A DNA stretch of 64,000 nt from a virus. Position 1 is the first letter of the stretch; each line of letters starts with the position of its first letter. The stretch covers positions 1 through 64,000 of IMG/VR virus record IMGVR_UViG_3300010334_000034; one strand, 5' to 3'. Below, piece after piece: positions 15,480-21,260 of the stretch. A model generated the notes under the pieces. It searched no databases and had not been told where the DNA came from. It saw nothing but the letters and a program-made list of their open reading frames with translations. The translations under genes were made by a program, and so were the position numbers.

Positions 15480-15845
15480 TTAAAGGGGGAGTCCTACCCC
15501 CAGTGGCTTGTACTCGGAACTCACCAGCTCCTTGAGAGCGTTTCGATGAGCCTCTTCTTCCTTCTCGAACCAGGCGCGCTGCTCGTCGTCGTAGTCATAG
15601 TAGGAGTTCTTACGAGCCTCCTTGGCCTCGATGAGGTCCTCCTGGTGCTCGTACTCGGCGATGTCCGCGTAGCCGCTGCGGTAGGGGGTGAGGCCCATGA
15701 TGTCCTCGAGGGTGTAGCTGGCCACGGCGAACCACTGGATCTTGGGGTTGGCCTCGCACTCCTCGGTGAAGGTTACCTCGCGCGTGAGGAGGTATCCGGC
15801 GAGTTCGATTTGGGCTTCGGTGGGTGTGGTGTTCTCAATTTTCAT
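15480..15845 (-). CDS. array gene: acidic helical protein
   Basis: 121 aa (MKIENTTPTEAQIELAGYLL...), very acidic and Tyr-rich in the C-terminal half (YYDYDDEQRAWFEKEEEAHR). Such small acidic proteins are often DNA-mimic or host-takeover candidates, but nothing specific is recognised. Own leaderless promoter. Confidence 0.7.
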   Translation of the reverse strand: MKIENTTPTEAQIELAGYLLTREVTFTEECEANPKIQWFAVASYTLEDIMGLTPYRSGYADIAEYEHQEDLIEAKEARKNSYYDYDDEQRAWFEKEEEAHRNALKELVSSEYKPLGVGLPL

Positions 15846-15851
15846 ACTATT

Positions 15852-15880
15852 ATTATAATCTCTTTATGGGGGAAAGACAA
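15852..15880 (-). promoter_or_regulatory. leaderless early promoter
   Basis: TTGTCT, TTCCCCC-type 17-bp spacer, TATAAT, AATAGT, ATG at 15845. The -35 abuts the T-tract of the terminator upstream. Confidence 0.8.
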
Positions 15881-15883
15881 TAC

Positions 15884-15917
15884 AAAAAGGGAGGAGGCCC
15901 ACCACAGACCTCCTCCC
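15884..15917 (-). terminator. intrinsic terminator
   Basis: GGGAGGAGG...CCTCCTCCC stem followed by TTTTTG on the minus strand. It ends the three-gene operon 16583-15946 immediately before the next promoter. Confidence 0.85.
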
Positions 15918-15945
15918 TTACCCCACCGCGGGTATGAAAATGATA

Positions 15946-16185
15946 TTAGCTCTTATCTACCATGGCTAGGAGAGCTTCATCTGTAATGAACCTCTGCTCT
16001 AGGTGCCTAAGCTCTTCTTCCATGGCCTCTAGCATTTGGCCTCCTACCCAGTCTGCGAAGCGTCCTGGCTTCTCAATCCAAGGTGAGTCTGGGCGATGAG
16101 TTGCTGCTCTATAGAGCTTCTCTAGCTTGTTGGTTCCGTCCATCAGCTCTTCTAGGACTTCGTAGGCTTTGGTTTCGATCTTCAT
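15946..16185 (-). CDS. array operon gene: helical protein
   Basis: 79 aa, helical and charged (MKIETKAYEVLEELMDG...). Third gene of a short operon; its ATG is one base after the previous TAA (TAATATG). Function unknown. Confidence 0.65.
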   Translation of the reverse strand: MKIETKAYEVLEELMDGTNKLEKLYRAATHRPDSPWIEKPGRFADWVGGQMLEAMEEELRHLEQRFITDEALLAMVDKS

Positions 16186-16186
16186 A

Positions 16187-16339
16187 TTAGTCGTTGTTGT
16201 TGGTGATTCTCTCGTAGAGGTCTGCTGCTAACATTAGGGCGTCTTTGATTTCGTATTCGAGGACAGAGAGCTTGTCTAAACTCTTCTCCAGCTTCTCGAT
16301 GACTAACTTCAGTTGATAATCTTTAGGAGGTTGTTCCAT
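16187..16339 (-). CDS. array operon gene: small coiled-coil protein
   Basis: 50 aa (MEQPPKDYQLKLVIEKL...), one long amphipathic helix. ATG at 16339 follows the upstream TAA by one base. A longer upstream frame overlaps the previous gene and is rejected. Confidence 0.6.
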   Translation of the reverse strand: MEQPPKDYQLKLVIEKLEKSLDKLSVLEYEIKDALMLAADLYERITNNND

Positions 16340-16340
16340 A

Positions 16341-16583
16341 TTAGGCGTGGGTGGCAAAGGCTTCGTCGAGGATCTCCAGGCTCTTCTCGGTGTTGGTAAG
16401 CTCCTTGAGAGCCCTCTCATGCATCTGGATCCTTCCGAGGAGTCCCATACGAGCATAGACGTTGGAGGTTAGTTGGAAGTCCTTCTCGAGGTTCGCCAGA
16501 GCCTCCTGGATGCGGACCGTGCCGAGGGCCTTGATGGAGTCGATGATTTCCTGATACTGTTGGTGGATGTTCTTATTTTTCAT
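16341..16583 (-). CDS. array operon gene: helical protein
   Basis: 80 aa (MKNKNIHQQYQEIIDSIKAL...), helical throughout. First gene of the operon, with a leaderless promoter. Function unknown. Confidence 0.68.
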   Translation of the reverse strand: MKNKNIHQQYQEIIDSIKALGTVRIQEALANLEKDFQLTSNVYARMGLLGRIQMHERALKELTNTEKSLEILDEAFATHA

Positions 16584-16589
16584 ACTATT

Positions 16590-16618
16590 ATTATATTATG
16601 TTTAGGTGGGAATCTCAA
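16590..16618 (-). promoter_or_regulatory. leaderless early promoter
   Basis: TTGAGA, TTCCCACC-type 17-bp spacer, TATAAT, AATAGT, ATG at 16583. Confidence 0.85.
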
Positions 16619-16935
16619 GCTGCAACTCCCAGGGTTACATTCTCTGGGAGTACGTGGGTGATGCTCTCTGGGTAGATATCGGCGGGAACGTGGTTCCAGG
16701 TGAACTGGGTGCAGCCCTGTTCCATTCCCATCTCGAAGCGATACTCGTGGATGGTGATGATGTCTTTCTGGACCAGGGAGCTGAGGACTCCGCGCGCGAC
16801 CTTCATGTCGACGCCTTCGTAGTCGCTGAGGTTCTCGATGATGCCGAAGTCGTGGCCGTTGCCCTCGGCGTCCTTGAACAGGAGGGTGAGGATTTGGGTT
16901 TCGAGCTCGGTCAGTGTGGTGTTCTTATTTTTCAT
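16615..16935 (-). CDS. array gene: winged-helix-like protein
   Basis: 106 aa. Residues about 8-65 (LTELETQILTLLFKDA...VARGVLSSLVQKDIITIHEYRFE) have the helix-helix-helix-wing pattern of MarR/winged-helix DNA-binding domains. It may be an early transcription regulator; the fold is assigned by pattern only. It starts at 16935 behind its own promoter. Confidence 0.65.
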   Translation of the reverse strand: MKNKNTTLTELETQILTLLFKDAEGNGHDFGIIENLSDYEGVDMKVARGVLSSLVQKDIITIHEYRFEMGMEQGCTQFTWNHVPADIYPESITHVLPENVTLGVAA

Positions 16936-16941
16936 ACTCTT

Positions 16942-16970
16942 AGTATAAAGCATTTAGGGAGAAACCTCAA
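16942..16970 (-). promoter_or_regulatory. leaderless early promoter
   Basis: TTGAGG, TTTCTCCC-type 17-bp spacer, TATACT, AAGAGT, ATG at 16935. Confidence 0.85.
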
Positions 16971-17178
16971 CACTATTGCTGCATACAAAGTCCTGAATGG
17001 TCTCGAAGAGAGCCGGTGCTTCGATTGCGTATCCGTCTTCGGTACGAATGAAGCTATCGACTATCCTATCATTCTCGTTGTACACATCAGTGTAAATGGC
17101 TGTTCCGAAGTTAGGTACGTCCTCGACTACATAGGACACGTGCTTAAGTTTCTCTTTAGTGGAAGCTGTGATTTTCAT
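16954..17178 (-). CDS. array gene: hypothetical acidic protein
   Basis: 74 aa (MKITASTKEKLKHVSYVVED...), acidic, mixed alpha/beta. It has no clear promoter of its own and lies 20 nt downstream of the 17198 gene, so it is probably co-transcribed. Unknown function. Confidence 0.65.
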   Translation of the reverse strand: MKITASTKEKLKHVSYVVEDVPNFGTAIYTDVYNENDRIVDSFIRTEDGYAIEAPALFETIQDFVCSNSVEVSP

Positions 17179-17197
17179 ATTAGGTAGGTGTTAGGTG

Positions 17198-17470
17198 TTA
17201 CTTGATGCCTTTGGCTTTGAGTTCTTTAGCGAAGGCGTCATCCATTTTCTTCTGGGTCTCCGCTGGGTCTTGGAAGGGTGCTTGCGCGTAGCTAACATCG
17301 TTCCAGTGGAAGCTTACATTACCCCAGCTGCTTGCCTCGTACGTTGCGGCATTGTGAACCACGGCGAGGTGCTGATAGTAGGCAGCGGTGAGGCCGGCGC
17401 TTGCTGCACTGAAGGCCAGAGCAACGAAGCCGAACGTGAGGAGGTCTATAACGTATTGTTTAATTTTCAT
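17198..17470 (-). CDS. array gene: membrane-anchored or exported protein
   Basis: 90 aa. The first about 30 residues (MKIKQYVIDLLTFGFVALAFSAASAG) form a signal-anchor-like hydrophobic helix; the rest is polar. It could act in the host envelope, for example in superinfection exclusion, but that is a guess from topology. Confidence 0.68.
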   Translation of the reverse strand: MKIKQYVIDLLTFGFVALAFSAASAGLTAAYYQHLAVVHNAATYEASSWGNVSFHWNDVSYAQAPFQDPAETQKKMDDAFAKELKAKGIK

Positions 17471-17476
17471 ACTATT

Positions 17477-17505
17477 ATTATATTGGGTTTAGGTGGGAAA
17501 GACAA
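17477..17505 (-). promoter_or_regulatory. leaderless early promoter
   Basis: TTGTCT, TTCCCACC-type 17-bp spacer, TATAAT, AATAGT, ATG at 17470. Confidence 0.85.
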
Positions 17506-17507
17506 TC

Positions 17508-17828
17508 TTAAAGGCCAAGACCCTCGAAGTCATTGTCCATGGTAACATCGCAGAAGATCTGCTTACTATAGAGATGCTTTACTACGAAGCCAGGCGAGCA
17601 ACCGCAAGAGCAACCTGCCTTCTGGCTCCAGCTGAACTTATGGTCTGCCATATTGAGACCTACTGCTGCGCATACTTCAGGTATAAGTGCGCGAAACTCT
17701 TTTATAGGGCGTTTACGGCGCATAGCGAGGTTGTCTATGATGGTCTCTCCAACCGGGAAGAAGTAGAGGACGGACTTCGTGGTACGCTTTTCATTGCTCC
17801 ACTGCATACGTGCATTCTTAATTTTCAT
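17508..17828 (-). CDS. array gene: Cys-containing basic protein
   Basis: 106 aa, basic N-terminal half, and a CSCGCSP cluster at about residue 73 that could bind metal with other Cys residues. Unrecognised. Own promoter. Confidence 0.68.
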   Translation of the reverse strand: MKIKNARMQWSNEKRTTKSVLYFFPVGETIIDNLAMRRKRPIKEFRALIPEVCAAVGLNMADHKFSWSQKAGCSCGCSPGFVVKHLYSKQIFCDVTMDNDFEGLGL

Positions 17829-17834
17829 ACTATT

Positions 17835-17863
17835 ATTATATGAGGTTTAGGTGGGAATTTCAA
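17835..17863 (-). promoter_or_regulatory. leaderless early promoter
   Basis: TTGAAA, TTCCCACC-type 17-bp spacer, TATAAT, AATAGT, ATG at 17828. Confidence 0.85.
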
Positions 17864-17866
17864 TCC

Positions 17867-18091
17867 TTATCGGCTACGGACAAGGTCCAACCCATGTCGG
17901 ACAATCTCGTCGAATCCGCCGTAGCTGTTGTAGAGGTCGACGATCTGGCAGTTCACGTCCGAGCTTCCGATCTCCTCGACGCCCCACTCCTTGAGCTCCA
18001 TCACCGCGGTGTTGCGGACCATCTGCTTGAACATCTGGTCCAGGGCCTTGTACTCGTTCATGATCTCTTCGAATGTGTTCTTATTTTTCAT
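17867..18091 (-). CDS. array gene: helical protein
   Basis: 74 aa (MKNKNTFEEIMNEYKALDQM...), helical. Not recognised. Own promoter. Confidence 0.68.
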   Translation of the reverse strand: MKNKNTFEEIMNEYKALDQMFKQMVRNTAVMELKEWGVEEIGSSDVNCQIVDLYNSYGGFDEIVRHGLDLVRSR

Positions 18092-18097
18092 ACATTT

Positions 18098-18126
18098 ATT
18101 ATCTAGGATTTATGGGGGAAAATCAA
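18098..18126 (-). promoter_or_regulatory. leaderless early promoter
   Basis: TTGATT, TTCCCCC-type 17-bp spacer, GATAAT, AAATGT, ATG at 18091. Confidence 0.75.
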
Positions 18127-18275
18127 ATCGATTCGCCCCTCTCAAGACCTTTGATGACGTGCAACCAGGACTCCCTCCAGGCCTGGTGCTTCGGTCCCTG
18201 CATGGCCGGCTGGCTGATCATGCGGCGGATGTTCTTGATGACTGTGGTGGCTTTGACGGTGTTCTTATTTTTCAT
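18123..18275 (-). CDS. array gene: small basic protein
   Basis: 50 aa (MKNKNTVKATTVIKNIRRMI...), basic and helical. It starts at 18275 where TATACTAAGAGT abuts the ATG; upstream in-frame codons are promoter sequence. Function unknown. Confidence 0.62.
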   Translation of the reverse strand: MKNKNTVKATTVIKNIRRMISQPAMQGPKHQAWRESWLHVIKGLERGESI

Positions 18276-18281
18276 ACTCTT

Positions 18282-18325
18282 AGTATAAAGAGATTTGGGG
18301 GGAAAGACCACCACAATCTTTCCCC
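18282..18325. promoter_or_regulatory. promoter overlapped by an 11-bp inverted repeat
   Basis: TATACT lies 6 nt before the ATG at 18275, with a poor -35 (TGGTCT). The spacer and -35 form one arm of GGGGGGAAAGA...TCTTTCCCCCC. The repeat could be an operator, or a terminator of the upstream gene, though no T-tract follows on the minus strand. Confidence 0.5.
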
Positions 18326-18342
18326 CCTTACCACCTCAAATG

Positions 18343-18711
18343 TTACCGCTTCCTAACATCGACGGTAGGGAACCCAGTCTCTGGATCGTGATGGTCACAA
18401 TCAACCAGGTAGGTGTACTCAATGTCACCATGGTCCTCGAGACAGATTCCAATGCCTGAGAAGTCTAGAGCATGCTTGGGATTCTCCTCATCCTTACAAT
18501 ACTCTGTAGCATACCAAACGATGTACTTGGCTGCAAGATACTCTGCATCATGAAAGCGAGTGTCTCTGCAATTCTCCTTCACACACTTAAAGAAGCGCTG
18601 AAGCTGATTGAGACGACCAGCTTCACCTTCTGGGTATCCATCATAGTGGACATAGATATTAGCTGCGACTACTCCGCGATCGGAGAACTTAACTTGGGAA
18701 CGTGTTGCCAT
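18343..18711 (-). CDS. array operon gene: hypothetical protein
   Basis: 122 aa (MATRSQVKFSDRGVVAANIYVHYDG...), with a His/Asp-rich C-terminal half (VDCDHHDPETG). It starts 4 nt after the TAA of the 56-aa gene. A start further upstream would overlap that gene in another frame. Not recognised. Confidence 0.68.
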   Translation of the reverse strand: MATRSQVKFSDRGVVAANIYVHYDGYPEGEAGRLNQLQRFFKCVKENCRDTRFHDAEYLAAKYIVWYATEYCKDEENPKHALDFSGIGICLEDHGDIEYTYLVDCDHHDPETGFPTVDVRKR

Positions 18712-18715
18712 ATTA

Positions 18716-18886
18716 TTAGACGAGGTATGCTGAGGCTGGGTTCTTGAGGACTTCGAGAAGATCGAAGAGGACCTCTTTGTTGTTGTTGGTGACGTTAACC
18801 AGATCTTTGATCTGGGCCTTGAGGGTAGCGATCTCCTGGTGGAGCGCTTCGATCTCTGCTGCAACTGCACTGTTGTTATTTTTCAT
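18716..18886 (-). CDS. array gene: small coiled-coil protein
   Basis: 56 aa (MKNNNSAVAAEIEALHQEIA...), a classic heptad coiled coil. Leaderless-type promoter upstream with a weak -35. Function unknown. Confidence 0.65.
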   Translation of the reverse strand: MKNNNSAVAAEIEALHQEIATLKAQIKDLVNVTNNNKEVLFDLLEVLKNPASAYLV

Positions 18887-18892
18887 ACTATT

Positions 18893-18921
18893 AGTATCAA
18901 TCATTTAGTGGGAAAATTCAC
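18893..18921 (-). promoter_or_regulatory. leaderless early promoter, weak
   Basis: GTGAAT, TTTCCCAC-type 17-bp spacer, GATACT, AATAGT, ATG at 18886. Confidence 0.55.
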
Positions 18922-18967
18922 GATAATAGAGAGGCCGGCGCTATTATATCATGCTGTTGTATTAAAG

Positions 18968-19039
18968 TGGAATCGATGGGACTCGAACCCATAACCAATA
19001 GATTAAAAGTCTACTGCTCTACCATTGAGCTACGATTCC
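18968..19039 (-). tRNA. tRNA-Lys (anticodon TTT)
   Basis: 72-nt cloverleaf: acceptor GGAATCG/CGATTCC, D-arm GCTC...GAGC, anticodon stem GTAGA/TCTAT around CTTTTAA, T-arm ATGGG-TTCGAGT-CCCAT, discriminator A. CCA not encoded. Confidence 0.93.
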
Positions 19040-19045
19040 AAATGG

Positions 19046-19118
19046 TACATCGGGCAGGGATCGAACCTGCGACCAAGGGTTTAGAAAACCCCTGCTCTAT
19101 CCACTGAGCTACCGATGC
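19046..19118 (-). tRNA. tRNA-Arg (anticodon TCT)
   Basis: 73-nt cloverleaf: acceptor GCATCGG/CCGATGT, anticodon loop TTTCTAA in stem GGGGT/ACCCT, T-arm GCAGG-TTCGATC-CCTGC. It reads AGA/AGG codons, which are common in this AT-rich phage. Confidence 0.92.
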
Positions 19119-19124
19119 ATAGAG

Positions 19125-19197
19125 TGCCCCCGGAGGGATTCGAACCCCCAACCAATCAGTTATGAGCCGACTGCTCTGACCATTGAGCTACAAGGGC
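19125..19197 (-). tRNA. tRNA with anticodon CAT (Met, or Ile2 if lysidinylated)
   Basis: 73-nt cloverleaf: acceptor GCCCTTG/CGGGGGC with two G-T pairs, anticodon loop CTCATAA, T-arm GGGGG-TTCGAAT-CCCTC. It lacks the mismatched first pair of bacterial initiator tRNAs, so it is elongator Met or Ile2. Confidence 0.88.
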
Positions 19198-19203
19198 GTA
19201 ATA

Positions 19204-19380
19204 CTATGGAGCTTCTTCAGGCTCGGAAGGATCTATAAGATCCTTGATCTCCGCTTGAATACGCTTGATCTCATCGCTAAAGGCTTTGCTAGATGCCTTC
19301 TTACGATCTCGCATATCTTCCAGGTCCTGGCAGAGTGCGAATACTTTTGCTTCTTTCGATGTTGTGTTGGTGTCTGTCAT
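19204..19380 (-). CDS. small coiled-coil protein between tRNAs
   Basis: 58 aa (MTDTNTTSKEAKVFALCQDL...), charged helical body. It fills the space between two tRNA genes. No promoter is evident, so it probably shares a transcript with the tRNAs. Function unknown. Confidence 0.6.
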   Translation of the reverse strand: MTDTNTTSKEAKVFALCQDLEDMRDRKKASSKAFSDEIKRIQAEIKDLIDPSEPEEAP

Positions 19381-19386
19381 AAAAAG

Positions 19387-19477
19387 TACTGGGTATCGGA
19401 ATCGAACCGATGCTCGTCCCTCATCTAGGGATTCACAGATATAAGCTGTGCGATGCTTCCAATTACATTAACCCAGT
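19387..19477 (-). tRNA. class II tRNA with anticodon TAT (identity uncertain)
   Basis: 91 nt: acceptor ACTGGGT/ACCCAGT, discriminator A, a three-pair D-stem (ATG/CAT), anticodon stem CACAG/CTGTG around CTTATAT, a long variable arm (TCCCT-AGATG-AGGGA plus five bases) and T-arm ATCGG-TTCGATT-CCGAT. A long variable arm normally marks Leu, Ser or Tyr tRNAs, but the anticodon TAT reads the Ile codon ATA. Either the identity is unusual or the loop is recoded. Confidence 0.75.
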
Positions 19478-19501
19478 GTTGATGGTTGCCGAGACTTACC
19501 T

Positions 19502-19720
19502 TTAGGAGGCAGAGGTCTCGGTGAGGGAGAACTGACCGCGTGCCGTCTTAGTGGCGCACGTACGAAGGTGACGATAAACCTTACGGTAATCGGCCTTGAT
19601 GGTCAGCTGCTCGCCTGCAATAGTCTCTTGTACTTTAGTAAGGATATCCTTTACGGACAACTCCTGCTCTGCGGTCAAGATATTACGAATTAGATCCGTG
19701 AGTGTGACTTTAGTTTGCAT
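19502..19720 (-). CDS. hypothetical helical protein
   Basis: 72 aa from MQTKVTLTDLIRNILTAEQE, helical, possibly HTH-like (LSVKDILTKVQ...KVYRHLRT). Its start overlaps the end of the 55-aa gene in another frame. A longer upstream frame is rejected. Confidence 0.6.
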   Translation of the reverse strand: MQTKVTLTDLIRNILTAEQELSVKDILTKVQETIAGEQLTIKADYRKVYRHLRTCATKTARGQFSLTETSAS

Positions 19721-19877
19721 ATTGAGTAACGCCGGCCTTTGTATTATTGTCCTGAGGCTGTCGGCCGGCATTAACGGCATCAGGGTTCGTTGAAGACTTC
19801 TTGACTGCTTCGAGGATAATATCCTTCAAAGCTTCTTTACTCTTTGGTAACTTGCCAGGTGAGAATTCGATGATCAT
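19710..19877 (-). CDS. small hypothetical protein
   Basis: 55 aa (MIIEFSPGKLPKSKEALKDI...), helical N-terminal half and a polar, disordered-looking tail. It has a promoter of the array type and overlaps the next gene by 11 nt. Not recognised. Confidence 0.6.
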   Translation of the reverse strand: MIIEFSPGKLPKSKEALKDIILEAVKKSSTNPDAVNAGRQPQDNNTKAGVTQYAN

Positions 19878-19886
19878 ATTATTATT

Positions 19887-19915
19887 ATTATACTCCTGTT
19901 AGTGGGAAAGTGCAA
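19887..19915 (-). promoter_or_regulatory. early promoter, 9-nt gap to ATG
   Basis: TTGCAC, TTTCCCAC-type 17-bp spacer, TATAAT, AATAATAAT, ATG at 19877. Confidence 0.7.
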
Positions 19916-20120
19916 CACCCATTTCTTCTTTAAAGTCTTCAATACAACTGTTAATCATAGTGAGAGCTTCTCCAATGGTCTGTCCCTCCCACCATACGTC
20001 ATCGATATTGATAATGTCTGGAAGGTCACTGAAGCTGACTCCAAGCTTATTATGACAATGAAGATTCAAAGCTCGGCGGAATTCGGAACGAGTCACTGGA
20101 GGGTCTTTAGGCCAGATCAT
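19899..20120 (-). CDS. hypothetical protein
   Basis: 73 aa (MIWPKDPPVTRSEFRRALNL...), mixed alpha/beta, acidic C-terminus. It starts one base after the TAA of the 47-aa gene. Function unknown. Confidence 0.65.
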   Translation of the reverse strand: MIWPKDPPVTRSEFRRALNLHCHNKLGVSFSDLPDIINIDDVWWEGQTIGEALTMINSCIEDFKEEMGVALSH

Positions 20121-20121
20121 G

Positions 20122-20265
20122 TTACTTCTTTACGTTGTAGTCGCTAAGACGATTGGTACGATAAAGATCCTGAAGCCAGGTGCCGTGAGTGACGTCACAC
20201 ATATGCATGAGGAGGAGTGAAGGCTTACGTTGAGTAAACCCTAAGAGGTGTAGGAGGTGTTTCAT
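20122..20265 (-). CDS. small basic hypothetical protein
   Basis: 47 aa (MKHLLHLLGFTQRKPSLLLM...). Supported by an array-type promoter and by tight spacing to the next gene. Not recognised. Confidence 0.6.
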   Translation of the reverse strand: MKHLLHLLGFTQRKPSLLLMHMCDVTHGTWLQDLYRTNRLSDYNVKK

Positions 20266-20274
20266 TGTTTATAT

Positions 20275-20301
20275 ATTATAGCAATTGGTGGGAAAGGTCA
20301 A
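20275..20301 (-). promoter_or_regulatory. early promoter
   Basis: TTGACC followed by a TTTCCCACC-type spacer; TATAAT at 15-bp spacing or TAATAT at 17 bp; ATG at 20265 lies 7-9 nt beyond. Confidence 0.65.
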
Positions 20302-20312
20302 TCTTAAAGTGG

Positions 20313-20385
20313 TACCTGTGATCGGATTCGAACCGATACTGGAGCGATTTTAAGTCGCTTGTCTCTGCCGTTGGACTACACAGGC
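20313..20385 (-). tRNA. class I tRNA with anticodon TAA (nominally Leu)
   Basis: 73-nt cloverleaf: acceptor GCCTGTG/CACAGGT, anticodon stem AGCGA/TCGCT around CTTAAAA, short variable loop CCAGT, T-arm ATCGG-TTCGAAT-CCGAT. TAA reads Leu TTA, yet leucine tRNAs are normally class II with a long variable arm. Confidence 0.82.
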
Positions 20386-20393
20386 ATAAAGGG

Positions 20394-20645
20394 TTAGAGG
20401 GTTACGAAGTATACTCCAGCTATAAGAAGGAGAGCCTTGTACTCTGGATCGTCTTGACGATCGCTATCAATGATTCCTTCTAGGAGATCATTATCTACAC
20501 TCATGTGTATAACCTTCGATCCGTGATTAAGAAGAAGATCTGTACGGATCTGACTATCACTCATATCAGGATAGGTTAGCTTGTAATCAGCGAGAAGTGC
20601 TTCGCCGGCCATTTCAATTTTGCGATACAGGTTTGAATCAATCAT
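20394..20645 (-). CDS. hypothetical helical protein
   Basis: 83 aa (MIDSNLYRKIEMAGEALLAD...), acidic and helical, ending YKALLLIAGVYFVTL. Possible distant paralog of 7898-8128. Own leaderless promoter with consensus TTGACA. Confidence 0.65.
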   Translation of the reverse strand: MIDSNLYRKIEMAGEALLADYKLTYPDMSDSQIRTDLLLNHGSKVIHMSVDNDLLEGIIDSDRQDDPEYKALLLIAGVYFVTL

Positions 20646-20651
20646 GTATAT

Positions 20652-20680
20652 ATAATAAAGGATTAAGGGGGAAATGTCAA
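20652..20680 (-). promoter_or_regulatory. leaderless early promoter
   Basis: TTGACA, TTTCCCCC-type 17-bp spacer, TATTAT, ATATAC, ATG at 20645. Confidence 0.85.
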
Positions 20681-20693
20681 TCTAAAAAGAAAG

Positions 20694-20771
20694 AAAAAGG
20701 TCTAGTGTGTTCAATGAGGAATAAAAACTTCCCGAGCAGGCTCTCCCTGCAATCTATTCACTAGACCCTTA
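20694..20771 (-). terminator. long structured terminator
   Basis: A nine-pair outer stem GGTCTAGTG/CACTAGACC followed by TTTTTC encloses a second hairpin GCAGG-gagag-CCTGC. It is unusually large (about 75 nt) for a simple terminator. It ends the 21226-20776 operon. Confidence 0.7.
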
Positions 20772-20775
20772 ATCT

Positions 20776-21012
20776 TTAGCGGCTGCGGCGGCGAGCAGTG
20801 AAGCGGCCCTGCTTGTTACGCACGTTGTGAAAACGTGGGCGAAGCATGACGTTATTACTGCGTCCAACGAGACCGAGAATCTCATAGCGACTCTCATTGA
20901 TGCTCTCAGAGATCAGCTCAAGCTTTGCTGCCTTGCCTGTACGGCTGGAGACAGTGCGGCCAGTGAGATCACTGATATTGCGAACGATCGTATTAGCGAT
21001 TGTTTTTGTCAT
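20776..21012 (-). CDS. small basic protein
   Basis: 78 aa, Arg-rich C-terminus (NKQGRFTARRRSR), likely nucleic-acid binding. It is preceded by GGAAAACAACAACAATG, one of the few places with a purine-rich stretch before a start. It overlaps the upstream gene by 20 nt. Confidence 0.65.
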   Translation of the reverse strand: MTKTIANTIVRNISDLTGRTVSSRTGKAAKLELISESINESRYEILGLVGRSNNVMLRPRFHNVRNKQGRFTARRRSR

Positions 21013-21226
21013 TGTTGTTGTTTTCCTTTCTTTCGTTTGTTGCGAAATTCTTTTTCTTACTAGTCTTAGGAACCTTATCTAGTACAATAAGCTTGTTGAA
21101 CTTGAAGTCCTTTACCATCTGCTCCCAGTCCGCTGTAGCTATTGCCTTCGGTCGGTTCTTTACCCAAGTAGGTACTTGGTAGATAGGTCCTGTCTTTAAA
21201 ACTCTCTTTGATTGCCATACGTGCAT
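20993..21226 (-). CDS. small basic protein
   Basis: 77 aa (MHVWQSKRVLKTGPIYQVPT...), with a Lys/Asn-rich tail. Promoter TTGATA, 16 bp, TATTAT, TTTAAT, ATG. Not recognised. Confidence 0.63.
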   Translation of the reverse strand: MHVWQSKRVLKTGPIYQVPTWVKNRPKAIATADWEQMVKDFKFNKLIVLDKVPKTSKKKNFATNERKENNNNDKNNR

Positions 21227-21232
21227 ATTAAA

Positions 21233-21260
21233 ATAATACTATAGGTTAAACGTTTATCAA
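21233..21260 (-). promoter_or_regulatory. leaderless early promoter
   Basis: TTGATA, 16 bp, TATTAT, TTTAAT, ATG at 21226. Lacks the TTTCCC spacer start. Confidence 0.6.

Noticed and set aside
15546-18356. Long plus-strand frames opposite the array genes
   Set aside because: They end by reading through the conserved minus-strand starts (giving VLIFHTxSI) and lack promoters; they are antisense shadows.
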